Source: Coriobacteriaceae bacterium (GTDB lineage Bacteria > Actinomycetota > Coriobacteriia > Coriobacteriales > Coriobacteriaceae). From it: DNA of 64,000 nucleotides. The notes under the pieces are model-generated. The model saw only the letters and a list, made by a program, of their open reading frames with translations. It was not told where the DNA came from and made no database searches. Below, one piece after another: positions 1-7,511 of this stretch. Location: contig CABOHA010000002.1 in assembly GCA_902399975.1 (NCBI GenBank), positions 186,001 to 250,000 on the forward strand. Direction: 5' to 3'. The translations under genes and the position numbers were made by a program. Position 1 is the first letter of the stretch; each line of letters starts with the position of its first letter.

Positions 1-564
1 GTTGAAGTACGAGACGTCCTGCATAATCTGCCACCAGTTGTTAAAGAACAGCAACGATGGCAGGATGTCGGGGCGCATCTTGGTGAGCATCACGTGGTTG
101 AAGATGGTGCACAGAGCGCAGGTCACGAACACTACCGTTACCACGGCGGGGACCAGGCGACGGATACGGCGGATCCAGAAGCTCTTGAGGTCGATGCGGC
201 CGGTCTTAGCGACTTCGTTGAGTAGCAGGCGTGTGATCAGATAGCCCGAAAGCACAAAGAAGATCGTGACGCCGAGCAGACCGCCCTGCGCCCACGTGAG
301 GTTGAGGTGATAGAGCACCACCGCGACGACGGCAAGCGTGCGCAGGCCGTCAAGGGCAGGGATGTAGCGGGACTTGGGGCGAGCAGGCGTCTGCTCCGTG
401 GCGGGAGTGTTGGCACGGCCCGCGCTGTTGGCGGAAGCGCGATGGGGGCTCGCGGTGCGTTGCGGCTCGTTGGCACGGCATTCGTCCTTCACGCGTTCGT
501 GCGGTGCCGGCTCGTTGCCCGTGCGGCGTCGACCGCGCGAGCCCGATTGCGAGAATTGTTCCAT
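1..564 (-). CDS. Acyltransferase 3 family membrane protein (OafA/YrhL type), C-terminus beyond window
   Basis: Integral-membrane O-acyltransferases of this family move acetyl or other acyl groups onto cell-surface glycans. The first 188 codons are visible, and the frame runs off the window edge. An unusual cytosolic N-terminal extension of about 65 residues, rich in Arg, Pro and Ala, comes before the family start ALDGLRTLAVVAVVLYHL with its conserved His. FFVLSGYLIT and the basic FWIRRIRRLVPA motif follow. I chose the ATG at 564 because no in-frame alternative lies close to the membrane domain. The family call is secure. The acceptor sugar cannot be deduced, and a C-terminal SGNH domain, present in some relatives, would lie outside the window. 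Confidence 0.85.
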   Translation of the reverse strand, partial: MEQFSQSGSRGRRRTGNEPAPHERVKDECRANEPQRTASPHRASANSAGRANTPATEQTPARPKSRYIPALDGLRTLAVVAVVLYHLNLTWAQGGLLGVTIFFVLSGYLITRLLLNEVAKTGRIDLKSFWIRRIRRLVPAVVTVVFVTCALCTIFNHVMLTKMRPDILPSLLFFNNWWQIMQDVSYFN

Positions 565-657
565 AAAACATCATCCAATGACGAGAATAATCAGCACACA
601 TTCATTGTAGCTGCCTGCTCCTGTGAATGCTTGCTGCTGGCGCAAGCTCAAGCGCGT

Positions 658-687
658 GTTCACATCAAAGTGAACTAAAGTTATAGA
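658..687 (+). promoter_or_regulatory. Candidate promoter and operator for the ribokinase operon
   Basis: A -35-like TTCACA (659-664) and a -10-like TATAGA (682-687) are separated by 17 bases. The inverted repeat GTTCAC (658-663) / GTGAAC (670-675) overlaps the -35 box, the usual place for a repressor site. This is pattern matching only. The regulator is not identified. Confidence 0.45.
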
Positions 688-750
688 GGTGCGAGAGCAC
701 GCGATTGACGGCCGACAGCGGGTGCAGAGCCCACGGACGAGGAGGTTTCC

Positions 751-1722
751 ATGGCGGATCACTGCATCGTTTCGGTGTTCGGCAGCATGAACATGGACCT
801 TTCGGTGGCGTGCGAGCGCATGCCGCGCGCGGGCGAGACCGTCGGTGGCAGCGGTTTTATCACCAACGCCGGCGGTAAGGGCGCCAACCAGGCCGTCGCC
901 GCCGCGCGCATGGGTGCGCACACGTGCATGATTGGCGCTGTTGGGCGCGACGCATTTGGCGATGTGCTCGTGGCGGGGCTTCAGGATGCCGGCGTGGGCG
1001 TTGAGTTTGTGACACGTCTCGATGGCGTGGAGACCGGTACCGCGACTATCATTCGCTGCGAGAGCGACAACCGCATCGTGCTGTCGCCGGGCGCCAACCA
1101 TGCACTTGCGGGCGAGGACGTTGCCCGCGCACTGAGGCGCCTGGTGTGCGACGAGCTCGACGGCGACGCCAGCGAGATTGCCCCGGCTGCCGGAAGCGTC
1201 TTTATCGTCCAGGGCGAATGTGATCTGATGGCAACGGCCGCGGCGCTCTTTTGCGCTCACGAGCTGGGATTCTATACGATCTTTAACCCGGCACCCGCCT
1301 GCGACCTGCCGGCAGGAGCGTGGCCTGCGGTCGACCTGGTCTGCCCCAACGAGACCGAGTGCCAGGTGCTGACGGGCATTCTGCCCACGGATGACGCGAG
1401 TTGCGCCGCCGCGCTCAATGCGCTGCTCGACAAGGGCGCCGGGGCTGCGGTCATCACGCTAGGCGGCGCCGGCTCAGTTGCACTTGGTGATGACGGTGAG
1501 CTGCTGCGCATGCCGGCGCTTTCGAGCGAGGTGGTCGACACCACGGCTGCGGGCGATACGTTTATCGGCGCGCTTGCGGCGGCTCGTCTGGAGGGCCTGC
1601 CGCTCTTTGAGTGCATGGCGGCGGGCGCACGCGCCTCGGCGGTGACGGTGTCACGTTTGGGCGCGCAGCAGTCGATTCCCACGCATGCCGAAGTTGAGCG
1701 CATGTTTGGTTTAGACGATTAG
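751..1722 (+). CDS. rbsK: Ribokinase (PfkB family)
   Basis: Phosphorylates D-ribose to ribose 5-phosphate in the cytoplasm. The 323-residue product has the PfkB order: substrate-binding GSMNMD at 11-16, GGKGANQA at 41-48, and the C-terminal DTTAAGDTF segment whose GD aspartate near 269 is the catalytic base. A good AGGAGG ribosome site precedes the ATG. The nucleoside hydrolase gene starts 28 bases downstream, so the pair can turn ribonucleosides into free base and ribose 5-phosphate. Another PfkB sugar kinase specificity cannot be excluded, but the neighbour strongly favours ribose. Confidence 0.88.
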   Translation: MADHCIVSVFGSMNMDLSVACERMPRAGETVGGSGFITNAGGKGANQAVAAARMGAHTCMIGAVGRDAFGDVLVAGLQDAGVGVEFVTRLDGVETGTATIIRCESDNRIVLSPGANHALAGEDVARALRRLVCDELDGDASEIAPAAGSVFIVQGECDLMATAAALFCAHELGFYTIFNPAPACDLPAGAWPAVDLVCPNETECQVLTGILPTDDASCAAALNALLDKGAGAAVITLGGAGSVALGDDGELLRMPALSSEVVDTTAAGDTFIGALAAARLEGLPLFECMAAGARASAVTVSRLGAQQSIPTHAEVERMFGLDD

Positions 1723-1749
1723 TACAAGACGGAGAAGCGGAGTAGAACT

Positions 1750-2724
1750 ATGGCGATTAAGAAGCTGATCCTTGATCTGGATATGGGTGTGGACGATGCG
1801 ATGGCGCTTGCCTATGCCATCGCAAGCCCCGAGGTGGAGCTCGTGGGCATCACCACGTGCTTTGGCAACGTGCGCGTCGAGCAATCGGCGCACAACTGCC
1901 TGGCGGTGCTCGACCTGTTGGGTCGTCCCGAGGTGCCGGTGTACCTGGGCGCCGATCGTCCCATGAAGGCGACCGAACCCTACACGCCGCCGGCGTCCAC
2001 CACGCTCATCCACGGTAAGAACGGCATCGGCGGTGCGAGCGTACCCGCGTCGCCCTACGAGCCGGTGGGGGCGACGTCGGCCGATGGCAACGCTGCGGTC
2101 GATTATCTGATCGATGCCGCGCGTACTTATGGCCCCGATTTGGTCTACGTGGCGACCGGCCCGCTCACCAATCTGGCGCTTGCCCTGGAGCGTGATGCGG
2201 CGGCGATGATGTCTATCGGCCGCGTGGTGGTGATGGGCGGCGCCCTGACCGTGCCCGGCAACGTGAGCGCGGGTGCCGAGGCCAACATGGCAAGCGACCC
2301 CGAGGCCGCCGACGCCGTGCTGCGCTCGGGTCGCAAGCTCACCATGGTGGGCCTGGACGTGACGCATCGCGTGGTGCTCACGCGCCGCGATGTTGCCGAC
2401 TGGACGGGCTCGGGCACCATGGCGGGCTGCGCATTTGCGAGCATGGTCGAGCACTACATTGGCTCGTACGAGATGAACGCACCCTACCTGGGCGGCTGCG
2501 CACTGCACGATCCGCTGGCGGTTGCCGTGGCGATTGATCCCACGCTCGTGGGTGCGCTCGGCTGCAATCTTCGTGTCGACCTGCTGGGCGAGTACCGCGG
2601 CCGCACTATCTGTGACGAGCACCGTCTGTCCGATCCGGATAAGAGCGCGCTCGTGGCGCTCACCGTGGACGCCCCACGTTTCCTCGTGGAGTTTAAGGCA
2701 CGCATGGCTCGCATCCTTGGCTAA
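1750..2724 (+). CDS. Ribonucleoside hydrolase (inosine-uridine preferring family)
   Basis: Hydrolyses the N-glycosidic bond of ribonucleosides to base plus ribose. The 324-residue length is normal for the family. The calcium-binding signature is at the N-terminus, DLDMGVDDA (Asp 9, 11, 15 and 16), with EANMASDPEAAD in the middle and LHDPLAVAVAID late in the chain supplying further metal ligands. It follows the ribokinase gene by 28 bases, so they are almost certainly cotranscribed. Pyrimidine versus purine preference (RihA, RihB or RihC type) is not readable from the sequence. There is no signal peptide, so it acts in the cytoplasm. Confidence 0.88.
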   Translation: MAIKKLILDLDMGVDDAMALAYAIASPEVELVGITTCFGNVRVEQSAHNCLAVLDLLGRPEVPVYLGADRPMKATEPYTPPASTTLIHGKNGIGGASVPASPYEPVGATSADGNAAVDYLIDAARTYGPDLVYVATGPLTNLALALERDAAAMMSIGRVVVMGGALTVPGNVSAGAEANMASDPEAADAVLRSGRKLTMVGLDVTHRVVLTRRDVADWTGSGTMAGCAFASMVEHYIGSYEMNAPYLGGCALHDPLAVAVAIDPTLVGALGCNLRVDLLGEYRGRTICDEHRLSDPDKSALVALTVDAPRFLVEFKARMARILG

Positions 2725-2798
2725 ACGGTTTCTGTGCCCCGTTCCAGATTAGCTACCGAGTAAATACGCCCGTTGGGGGAATAGTCGCGTCGCTTCGC

Positions 2799-2844
2799 TT
2801 GACAACAGGCTAAACTATCTATTAAACATTTACTATTCTGTTTA
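2799..2844 (+). promoter_or_regulatory. Candidate promoter and autoregulatory operator of the LacI gene
   Basis: A consensus -35 TTGACA lies at 2799-2804. The region where a -10 box would fall (2820-2827) overlaps the inverted repeat TAAACA (2823-2828) / TGTTTA (2839-2844). The same half-site recurs before the sugar-isomerase operon and in the 30772-31106 divergent region. LacI regulators commonly repress their own promoters, so autoregulation is likely but inferred. Confidence 0.45.
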
Positions 2845-2927
2845 GATTGAATTTGCGGTCGTTTAGTTGTCGAGTCACGGGGCGGTCAGGCCACGATGCT
2901 CGACCGCGACCGTTACTAGGGGGAACA

Positions 2928-3938
2928 ATGGCCAAAGCAAGTGTTCGCGAGATCAGCCGCATCACCGGTTTTTCGCCTGCGACCGTGTCCAACGCGCTCA
3001 ACCGCAAGCGCAGCGTGAGCGAGGAGACCGCCAAAGTCATCCTGGAGTGCGCGCAGTCGCTCGGCTATCAGCAGTCGACGCAGCTCGAGAGCATCCAGTT
3101 TGTGCTCGCGCGCAAGACGGGCGCCATCCTGGACGAGAGCACCTTCCACCCCGCGGTCATCGAGGGCGTGGAGCGCCAGGCGCGTCGCCACGGCATGAGC
3201 ACGAGCTTTGTCTCGCTCGACTTTAGCGACCTAGACGCCGTGCGTCCGCAGGTCGAGGGCCTGATCGCCGACCCGTCTGCCGCCATCGTGCTGATGGGCA
3301 CCGAGCTGGGTGAGGAAGATTACGCCCTGTTCGCCAACGCTGCCGCCCACCTGATTGTGCTCGATGGCTGGAGCGATCGTCAATACTTTGATGCCGTGGT
3401 CATTGCCAACACCGATTCGGTGCTGCGTGCCGTGGACTACCTTATCGAGAAAGGCCACAAGCAAATCGGCTATCTGGCAGGCGACCTTCGCATCCGCAAC
3501 TTTAAGGATCGCGAGCGCGGCTATCGCCAGGCGCTTGAGGATGCGGACCTCGAGGCAAACCCGGTATGGCGCGTCACGCTGGGCACCACGCTCGAAGGTG
3601 CCTATCGCGATATGGGTGCATGGCTCGACAGCGTCTCACGCGACGACCTGCCGACGGCTTTCTTTGCCGAGAACGACGTGCTCGCCGTGGGTGCCATGCG
3701 CGCGCTCAACGAGCACGGCATTCGCGTGCCCGAGGATGTCTCGATCATCGGCTTTGACGACCTATCGTTGGGCGCTTTCTCCAACCCGCCGCTCACCACG
3801 GTTCACGTTCCCAAGCACGAGGTGGGCGAGATCGCGGTGCGCCGCCTGGTGGGCAACATCCGCAATCCCAAGAGCTACACCTGCAAAACGGCCGTGTCGA
3901 CCTATTTTGTCGAGCGCCAGAGCGTGCGCGAAATCTAG
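2928..3938 (+). CDS. LacI-family transcriptional regulator
   Basis: DNA-binding repressor that probably responds to a sugar or sugar phosphate. The 336 residues comprise an N-terminal LacI helix-turn-helix (REISRITGFSPATVSNALNRK, residues 6-26), the hinge, and a periplasmic-binding-protein-like effector domain with typical motifs (DAVVIANTDSV; VSIIGFDDLSLG; near the end TTVHVPKHEVGEIAVR). I chose the ATG at 2928 because it has a GGGGGAA ribosome site and starts at the family N-terminus; an upstream in-frame ATG would add 27 unrelated residues. It lies 257 bases before the isomerase-transketolase-kinase operon, its likely target, and a good terminator closes it. Confidence 0.88.
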   Translation: MAKASVREISRITGFSPATVSNALNRKRSVSEETAKVILECAQSLGYQQSTQLESIQFVLARKTGAILDESTFHPAVIEGVERQARRHGMSTSFVSLDFSDLDAVRPQVEGLIADPSAAIVLMGTELGEEDYALFANAAAHLIVLDGWSDRQYFDAVVIANTDSVLRAVDYLIEKGHKQIGYLAGDLRIRNFKDRERGYRQALEDADLEANPVWRVTLGTTLEGAYRDMGAWLDSVSRDDLPTAFFAENDVLAVGAMRALNEHGIRVPEDVSIIGFDDLSLGAFSNPPLTTVHVPKHEVGEIAVRRLVGNIRNPKSYTCKTAVSTYFVERQSVREI

Positions 3939-4003
3939 GCAGAGACGGCATCGCCTGCAGCGTGCCAAAGCTCGCTAGGGCAGTAAACATAGCGCTATTC
4001 AAA

Positions 4004-4030
4004 AGAGGGTCCTTCGGGGCCCTCTTTTTG
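4004..4030 (+). terminator. Rho-independent terminator after the LacI gene
   Basis: AGAGGG (4004-4009) pairs with CCCTCT (4020-4025), with further pairing round a TTCG loop, and a T-run follows directly. This is a canonical intrinsic terminator separating the regulator from the next operon. Confidence 0.85.
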
Positions 4031-4043
4031 TTGCCCTTGTATG

Positions 4044-4169
4044 TTCAGATTGTTTACATACCGTTTAGGCTGATTTCTCTACCGTTTACGAGACTTTCGC
4101 GCTAAACTTTTAAACAAAAGAGTAAAACATTTAGTAAACAGAACAAAACGAAACATGCGTCTGTTTACT
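4044..4169 (+). promoter_or_regulatory. Operator cluster upstream of the sugar-isomerase operon
   Basis: This stretch holds at least eight TAAAC/GTTTA half-sites. Two of them form a perfect 10-base inverted repeat, AGTAAACAGA (4133-4142) and TCTGTTTACT (4160-4169), with a 17-base spacer. Upstream GTTTACATACCGTTTAGG (4052-4069) is another pair. The half-site matches those near the LacI gene and at 30772-31106. No convincing -35/-10 pair was assigned. Confidence 0.5.
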
Positions 4170-4195
4170 GAACATGTGACTAGGGGAGGACGTAC

Positions 4196-5596
4196 ATGGA
4201 CAAGATCAAGCTCGGCTTTGTGCCCACGCGCCGCAGTATCTTTAGCGCGCCGGACGCGATCAAGTATCGCGGTCTGACGGCTGATCGCCTGCGCGAGATC
4301 GGCGTCGAGATTGTGGATATCGACGACATCAACGACGAGGGCCTGCTGTTCGACGACAGCCATATCGCGCCTATCGTCGAGAAGTTCCGCGCCGAGGGCG
4401 TCGACGGCATCATGCTCTGCCACGCCAACTTTGGTACCGAGTATGTCTGCGCCCGCCTTGCCCGCGAGCTCGGCTTGCCCGTGCTGCTGTGGGGGCCGCG
4501 CGACGAGCGCCCCGAGCCCGACGGCACCCGTCTGCGTGATAGCCAGTGCGGTCTGTTCGCCACCGGCAAGGTCCTGCGCCGCTTCCAGGTTCCCTTCACC
4601 TACATGACCAACTGCCGTCTGACCGATCCCGAGTTCGAGCGCGGTGTCTGGGACTTTTTGGCCGTGTGCAACGTGGTCAAGACTTTCAAGCACACCCGCA
4701 TCCTGCAGATGGCCACCCGTCCGTTCGATTTCTGGTCGACCATGTGCAACGAGGGCGAGCTGCTCGAGAAGTTCAACATCCAGCTTTCGCCCATCCCCAT
4801 GACCGAGCTTGTCCAGGCCGTGCGCGACGCCCAGGCTGACGAGCAGGCCATGGCAGCCATGCTCGCCCACATTGGTGACAGCTTTGAGATCTGCATCCCC
4901 GAGGACAAGGTTCCTGCGGTCGCAGGACTCGCCATTGCCATGAAGCGCCTGGTCGAGAAGTACGGCTGCAACGCCGGCGCCATCCAGTGCTGGAACGCCC
5001 TGCAGGACGAGTTGGGCATTATGCCCTGCGCCGCCAACGCAATCCTCAACGAGATGGGCATCCCCATCGTCTGCGAGACCGACATCCATGGCGCTATCAC
5101 CGCGCTGATGGTCGAGGCCGCCGACCTGGGCCGTCACCGCGGCATGTTCGCCGACTGGACCGTGCGTCATCCCGATAACGAGAACGGCGAGCTGCTGCAG
5201 CACTGCGGCCCCTGGCCCTGCAGCTGCGCGGCCGTCAAGCCCAAGCTCACCTACCCGCTGGCCTTCGATCACCCCGGCGCGCTGACGGCCGAGGCCAAGC
5301 ACGGCGACCTCACCCTTGCCCGCTTTGACGGCGACAACGGCGAGTACTCGCTGCTGCTGGGCAACGCCCGCGGCATCGACGGCCCGGCCGGCATGGGCAC
5401 CTACCTGTGGGTCGAGGTCGACAACCTCAAGCGCCTCGAGGCCAAGATCGTCGAGGGTCCCTACATCCACCACTGCGTCGCCATTCACGCCAACGTGGTG
5501 CCGGTGCTCTACGAGGCGTGCAAGTACATCGGCATTGTCCCCGACCTGTACGACCCCATCGAAGAAGACGTCAAAGCTTACCTGCGAGGAGAGTAG
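4196..5596 (+). CDS. Sugar isomerase of the L-fucose/L-arabinose isomerase superfamily; candidate D-apiose isomerase
   Basis: Predicted cytoplasmic aldose-ketose isomerase of 466 residues, starting at the ATG at 4196 behind a GGGGAGGA ribosome site. It shows the alternating alpha/beta N-terminal pattern of fucose-isomerase-like proteins (GIMLCHANFGTEYVCARLAREL near 80-100) and late metal-site-like segments (CETDIHGAITALMVEAADLG; CGPWPCSCA; HHCVAIHANVVPVLYEA). Two split-transketolase genes and an FGGY kinase follow in the same operon. That order of isomerase, two-subunit transketolase and kinase matches the bacterial D-apiose pathway, so it may convert apiose to apulose. This specificity is inferred from context. 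A pentose such as L-arabinose or a deoxyhexose remains possible. Confidence 0.7.
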   Translation: MDKIKLGFVPTRRSIFSAPDAIKYRGLTADRLREIGVEIVDIDDINDEGLLFDDSHIAPIVEKFRAEGVDGIMLCHANFGTEYVCARLARELGLPVLLWGPRDERPEPDGTRLRDSQCGLFATGKVLRRFQVPFTYMTNCRLTDPEFERGVWDFLAVCNVVKTFKHTRILQMATRPFDFWSTMCNEGELLEKFNIQLSPIPMTELVQAVRDAQADEQAMAAMLAHIGDSFEICIPEDKVPAVAGLAIAMKRLVEKYGCNAGAIQCWNALQDELGIMPCAANAILNEMGIPIVCETDIHGAITALMVEAADLGRHRGMFADWTVRHPDNENGELLQHCGPWPCSCAAVKPKLTYPLAFDHPGALTAEAKHGDLTLARFDGDNGEYSLLLGNARGIDGPAGMGTYLWVEVDNLKRLEAKIVEGPYIHHCVAIHANVVPVLYEACKYIGIVPDLYDPIEEDVKAYLRGE

Positions 5597-5598
5597 AA

Positions 5599-6435
5599 AT
5601 GGCAACTATCGAAGAGCTTGAATCCCTGCGTTGGGACCTTCGCCGCGATTGCGTCGATATCATCATGGCTGGCGCCGGCGGGCACATCGGCGGCGACATG
5701 TCGGTCATCGATGCGCTGATGACCCTCTACGCCAATCACCTCAACATTTCTCCCGAGACCGTCGACGATCCCAACCGCGATCGCTTCGTGCTCTCCAAGG
5801 GCCACGCCATGGAGGCCTACTACGCGGTGCTCTGCCACGAGGGCTATCTGGACCTCGACGACGTCAAGGCCCGCTTCTCTAAGTTCGGCAGCCCCTACAT
5901 CGGCCACCCCAACAACAAGCTCAAGGGCATCGAGATGAACTCGGGCTCGCTGGGTCATGGCCTGCCCGTGGCCGTCGGGATGGCGCTTGCCGGCAAGATG
6001 GATGGCCGCGACTACCGCGTCTACACCATCATGGGCGACGGCGAGCTTGCCGAGGGCTCGGTCTGGGAGGGCGCCATGAGCGGCGGCAACTACCAGCTCG
6101 ATAACCTGTGCGCGCTCGTGGACCGCAACCGCCTGCAGATCAGCGGCAGCACCGAGGACGTCATGAAGCAGGATTCGCAGGAGGAGCGCTGGGCCGCCTT
6201 CGGTTGGAACGTGCTGTCCATTCCGGGCAACGACGTCCAGGCCATCGACGCCGCGCTGACGCTGGCCGCCGAGACCAAGGGTAAGCCCACGGTCATCATC
6301 CTCAACACGGTGAAGGGCTACGGCTCGCCGGTTATGGAGGACAAGGCCGCCTGGCATCATCACCTGCCCAACGATGAGGAATATGCCCAGATCATCGCCG
6401 ATTTCGCTGCCCATAAGGAGGCTATCAATGGCTAA
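5599..6435 (+). CDS. Transketolase, N-terminal (TPP-binding) subunit
   Basis: First half of a split transketolase, 278 residues; it binds thiamine diphosphate and Mg2+. SKGHA (66-70), SGSLGHGL (115-122) and the TPP/metal motif beginning GDGEL at 146 and ending near CALVDRN are intact. I chose the ATG at 5599 because an AGGAGAG ribosome site precedes it. The longer in-frame reading begins inside the preceding gene and adds non-family sequence. The gap to the isomerase stop is 2 bases and it overlaps the next gene by 8 bases, so translation is coupled. Two-subunit transketolases of this size serve dedicated sugar pathways, including apulose-4-phosphate transketolase. Confidence 0.88.
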   Translation: MATIEELESLRWDLRRDCVDIIMAGAGGHIGGDMSVIDALMTLYANHLNISPETVDDPNRDRFVLSKGHAMEAYYAVLCHEGYLDLDDVKARFSKFGSPYIGHPNNKLKGIEMNSGSLGHGLPVAVGMALAGKMDGRDYRVYTIMGDGELAEGSVWEGAMSGGNYQLDNLCALVDRNRLQISGSTEDVMKQDSQEERWAAFGWNVLSIPGNDVQAIDAALTLAAETKGKPTVIILNTVKGYGSPVMEDKAAWHHHLPNDEEYAQIIADFAAHKEAING

Positions 6436-7369
6436 CAAGATCGCCAACCGCAAGGCTATCTGCGACACGCTGCTCGAGGCCGCCGCAACCGATAAAGACA
6501 TCGTCGTCTTGTGCTCCGACTCCCGCGGCTCCGCATCGCTCACGCCGTTCTTCGATCAGTATCCCCAGCAGTCCATTGAGGTCGGCATCGCCGAGCAGGA
6601 CCTGGTGAGTATCGCCGCCGGTATGGCCTCGTGCGGCAAGAAGGCCTGGGCCGCCTCGCCGGCGTCCTTTGTGACCACGCGCTCGTATGAGCAGTGCAAG
6701 GTCGACGTTTCGTACTCCAACACCAACGTCAAGCTCATCGGCATCTCGGGCGGCGTTTCCTATGGCGCCCTCGGTATGAGCCATCACTCCGCACAGGATA
6801 TCGCTGCCATGAGCGCGATTCCCAACATGCGCGTGTATCTGCCGAGCGATCGCTTCCAGACCGCCGAGCTCGTGCGCGCCCTGGTTGCCGACAACAAGCC
6901 GGCCTACATCCGCGTGGGCCGCAACCCGGTGGAGGACGTGTACACCGAGGACGAGTGCCCGTTCCAGATGGACCGCGCCACCTGGGTGCGCCGCGGCACC
7001 GATGTGGCGATCGTCGCCACCGGTGAGATGGTCCGCCACGCCGTGGACGCCGCCGACCTTTTGGCCGAGCAGGGTATCTCGGCAACGGTGCTCGATATGT
7101 ACTGCGTCAAGCCGCTCGACGCCGAGGCCGTGATCGAGGCCGCCGGTGCCACGCGAGCCGTCGTGACCGTCGAGGAGCACAGTCCCTTCGGTGGCCTGGG
7201 TTCCATGGTCGCGCAGGTCGTGGGTGAGCACTGCCCGCGTCCGGTCAAGTGCCTGAGTCTACCCGATGCGCCGGCCATCACCGGTACGAGCCCCGAGGTC
7301 TTTGCGCACTACGGCCTGACGGGCGAGGGAATCGCCAAGACGGTCGTCGAGTTCCTTCCCGCAGAGTAA
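6428..7369 (+). CDS. Transketolase, C-terminal (pyrimidine-binding) subunit
   Basis: Second half of the split transketolase, 313 residues. The conserved GIAEQDLVSIAAGMA segment carries the glutamate (about 56) that activates the cofactor. GALGMSHHS follows, and the C-terminal transketolase domain contains VTVEEHSPFGGLGS. With the 278-residue partner it should transfer a two-carbon ketol unit from a ketose phosphate. The start overlaps the end of the upstream gene. The stop codon is embedded in a hairpin (7368-7400), so some transcripts may end before the kinase gene 142 bases downstream. Confidence 0.88.
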   Translation: MANKIANRKAICDTLLEAAATDKDIVVLCSDSRGSASLTPFFDQYPQQSIEVGIAEQDLVSIAAGMASCGKKAWAASPASFVTTRSYEQCKVDVSYSNTNVKLIGISGGVSYGALGMSHHSAQDIAAMSAIPNMRVYLPSDRFQTAELVRALVADNKPAYIRVGRNPVEDVYTEDECPFQMDRATWVRRGTDVAIVATGEMVRHAVDAADLLAEQGISATVLDMYCVKPLDAEAVIEAAGATRAVVTVEEHSPFGGLGSMVAQVVGEHCPRPVKCLSLPDAPAITGTSPEVFAHYGLTGEGIAKTVVEFLPAE

Positions 7370-7405
7370 TTGGTGCATCGGGGACAGGTTTGCACCAATT
7401 CTTTT
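7368..7405 (+). terminator. Hairpin overlapping the transketolase stop codon, with GGGGACAGG loop
   Basis: AATTGGTGCA (7368-7377) pairs perfectly with TGCACCAATT (7391-7400), followed by CTTTT. The loop contains GGGGACAGGTTTG, the core shared with other palindromic repeats in this window. It may be a repeat unit that has become a partial terminator between the transketolase and kinase genes. Confidence 0.6.
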
Positions 7406-7511
7406 AGGTTGAATTTTGAGCAGGCCGGCTGCGCTCTCATGAGCCGGTCGGCCACTCGCTCCTTGTCCGTCGGGTTTTAGTTTTGAATCGACGGGGGAGA
7501 CAGGAGAGTAC

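Noticed and set aside
4079..5605. A 508-codon open frame on the minus strand opposite the sugar isomerase
   Set aside because: It is a shadow of a high-GC gene: no ribosome site, repetitive Gly/Val/Ala/His composition, and the plus strand encodes a clear enzyme family.
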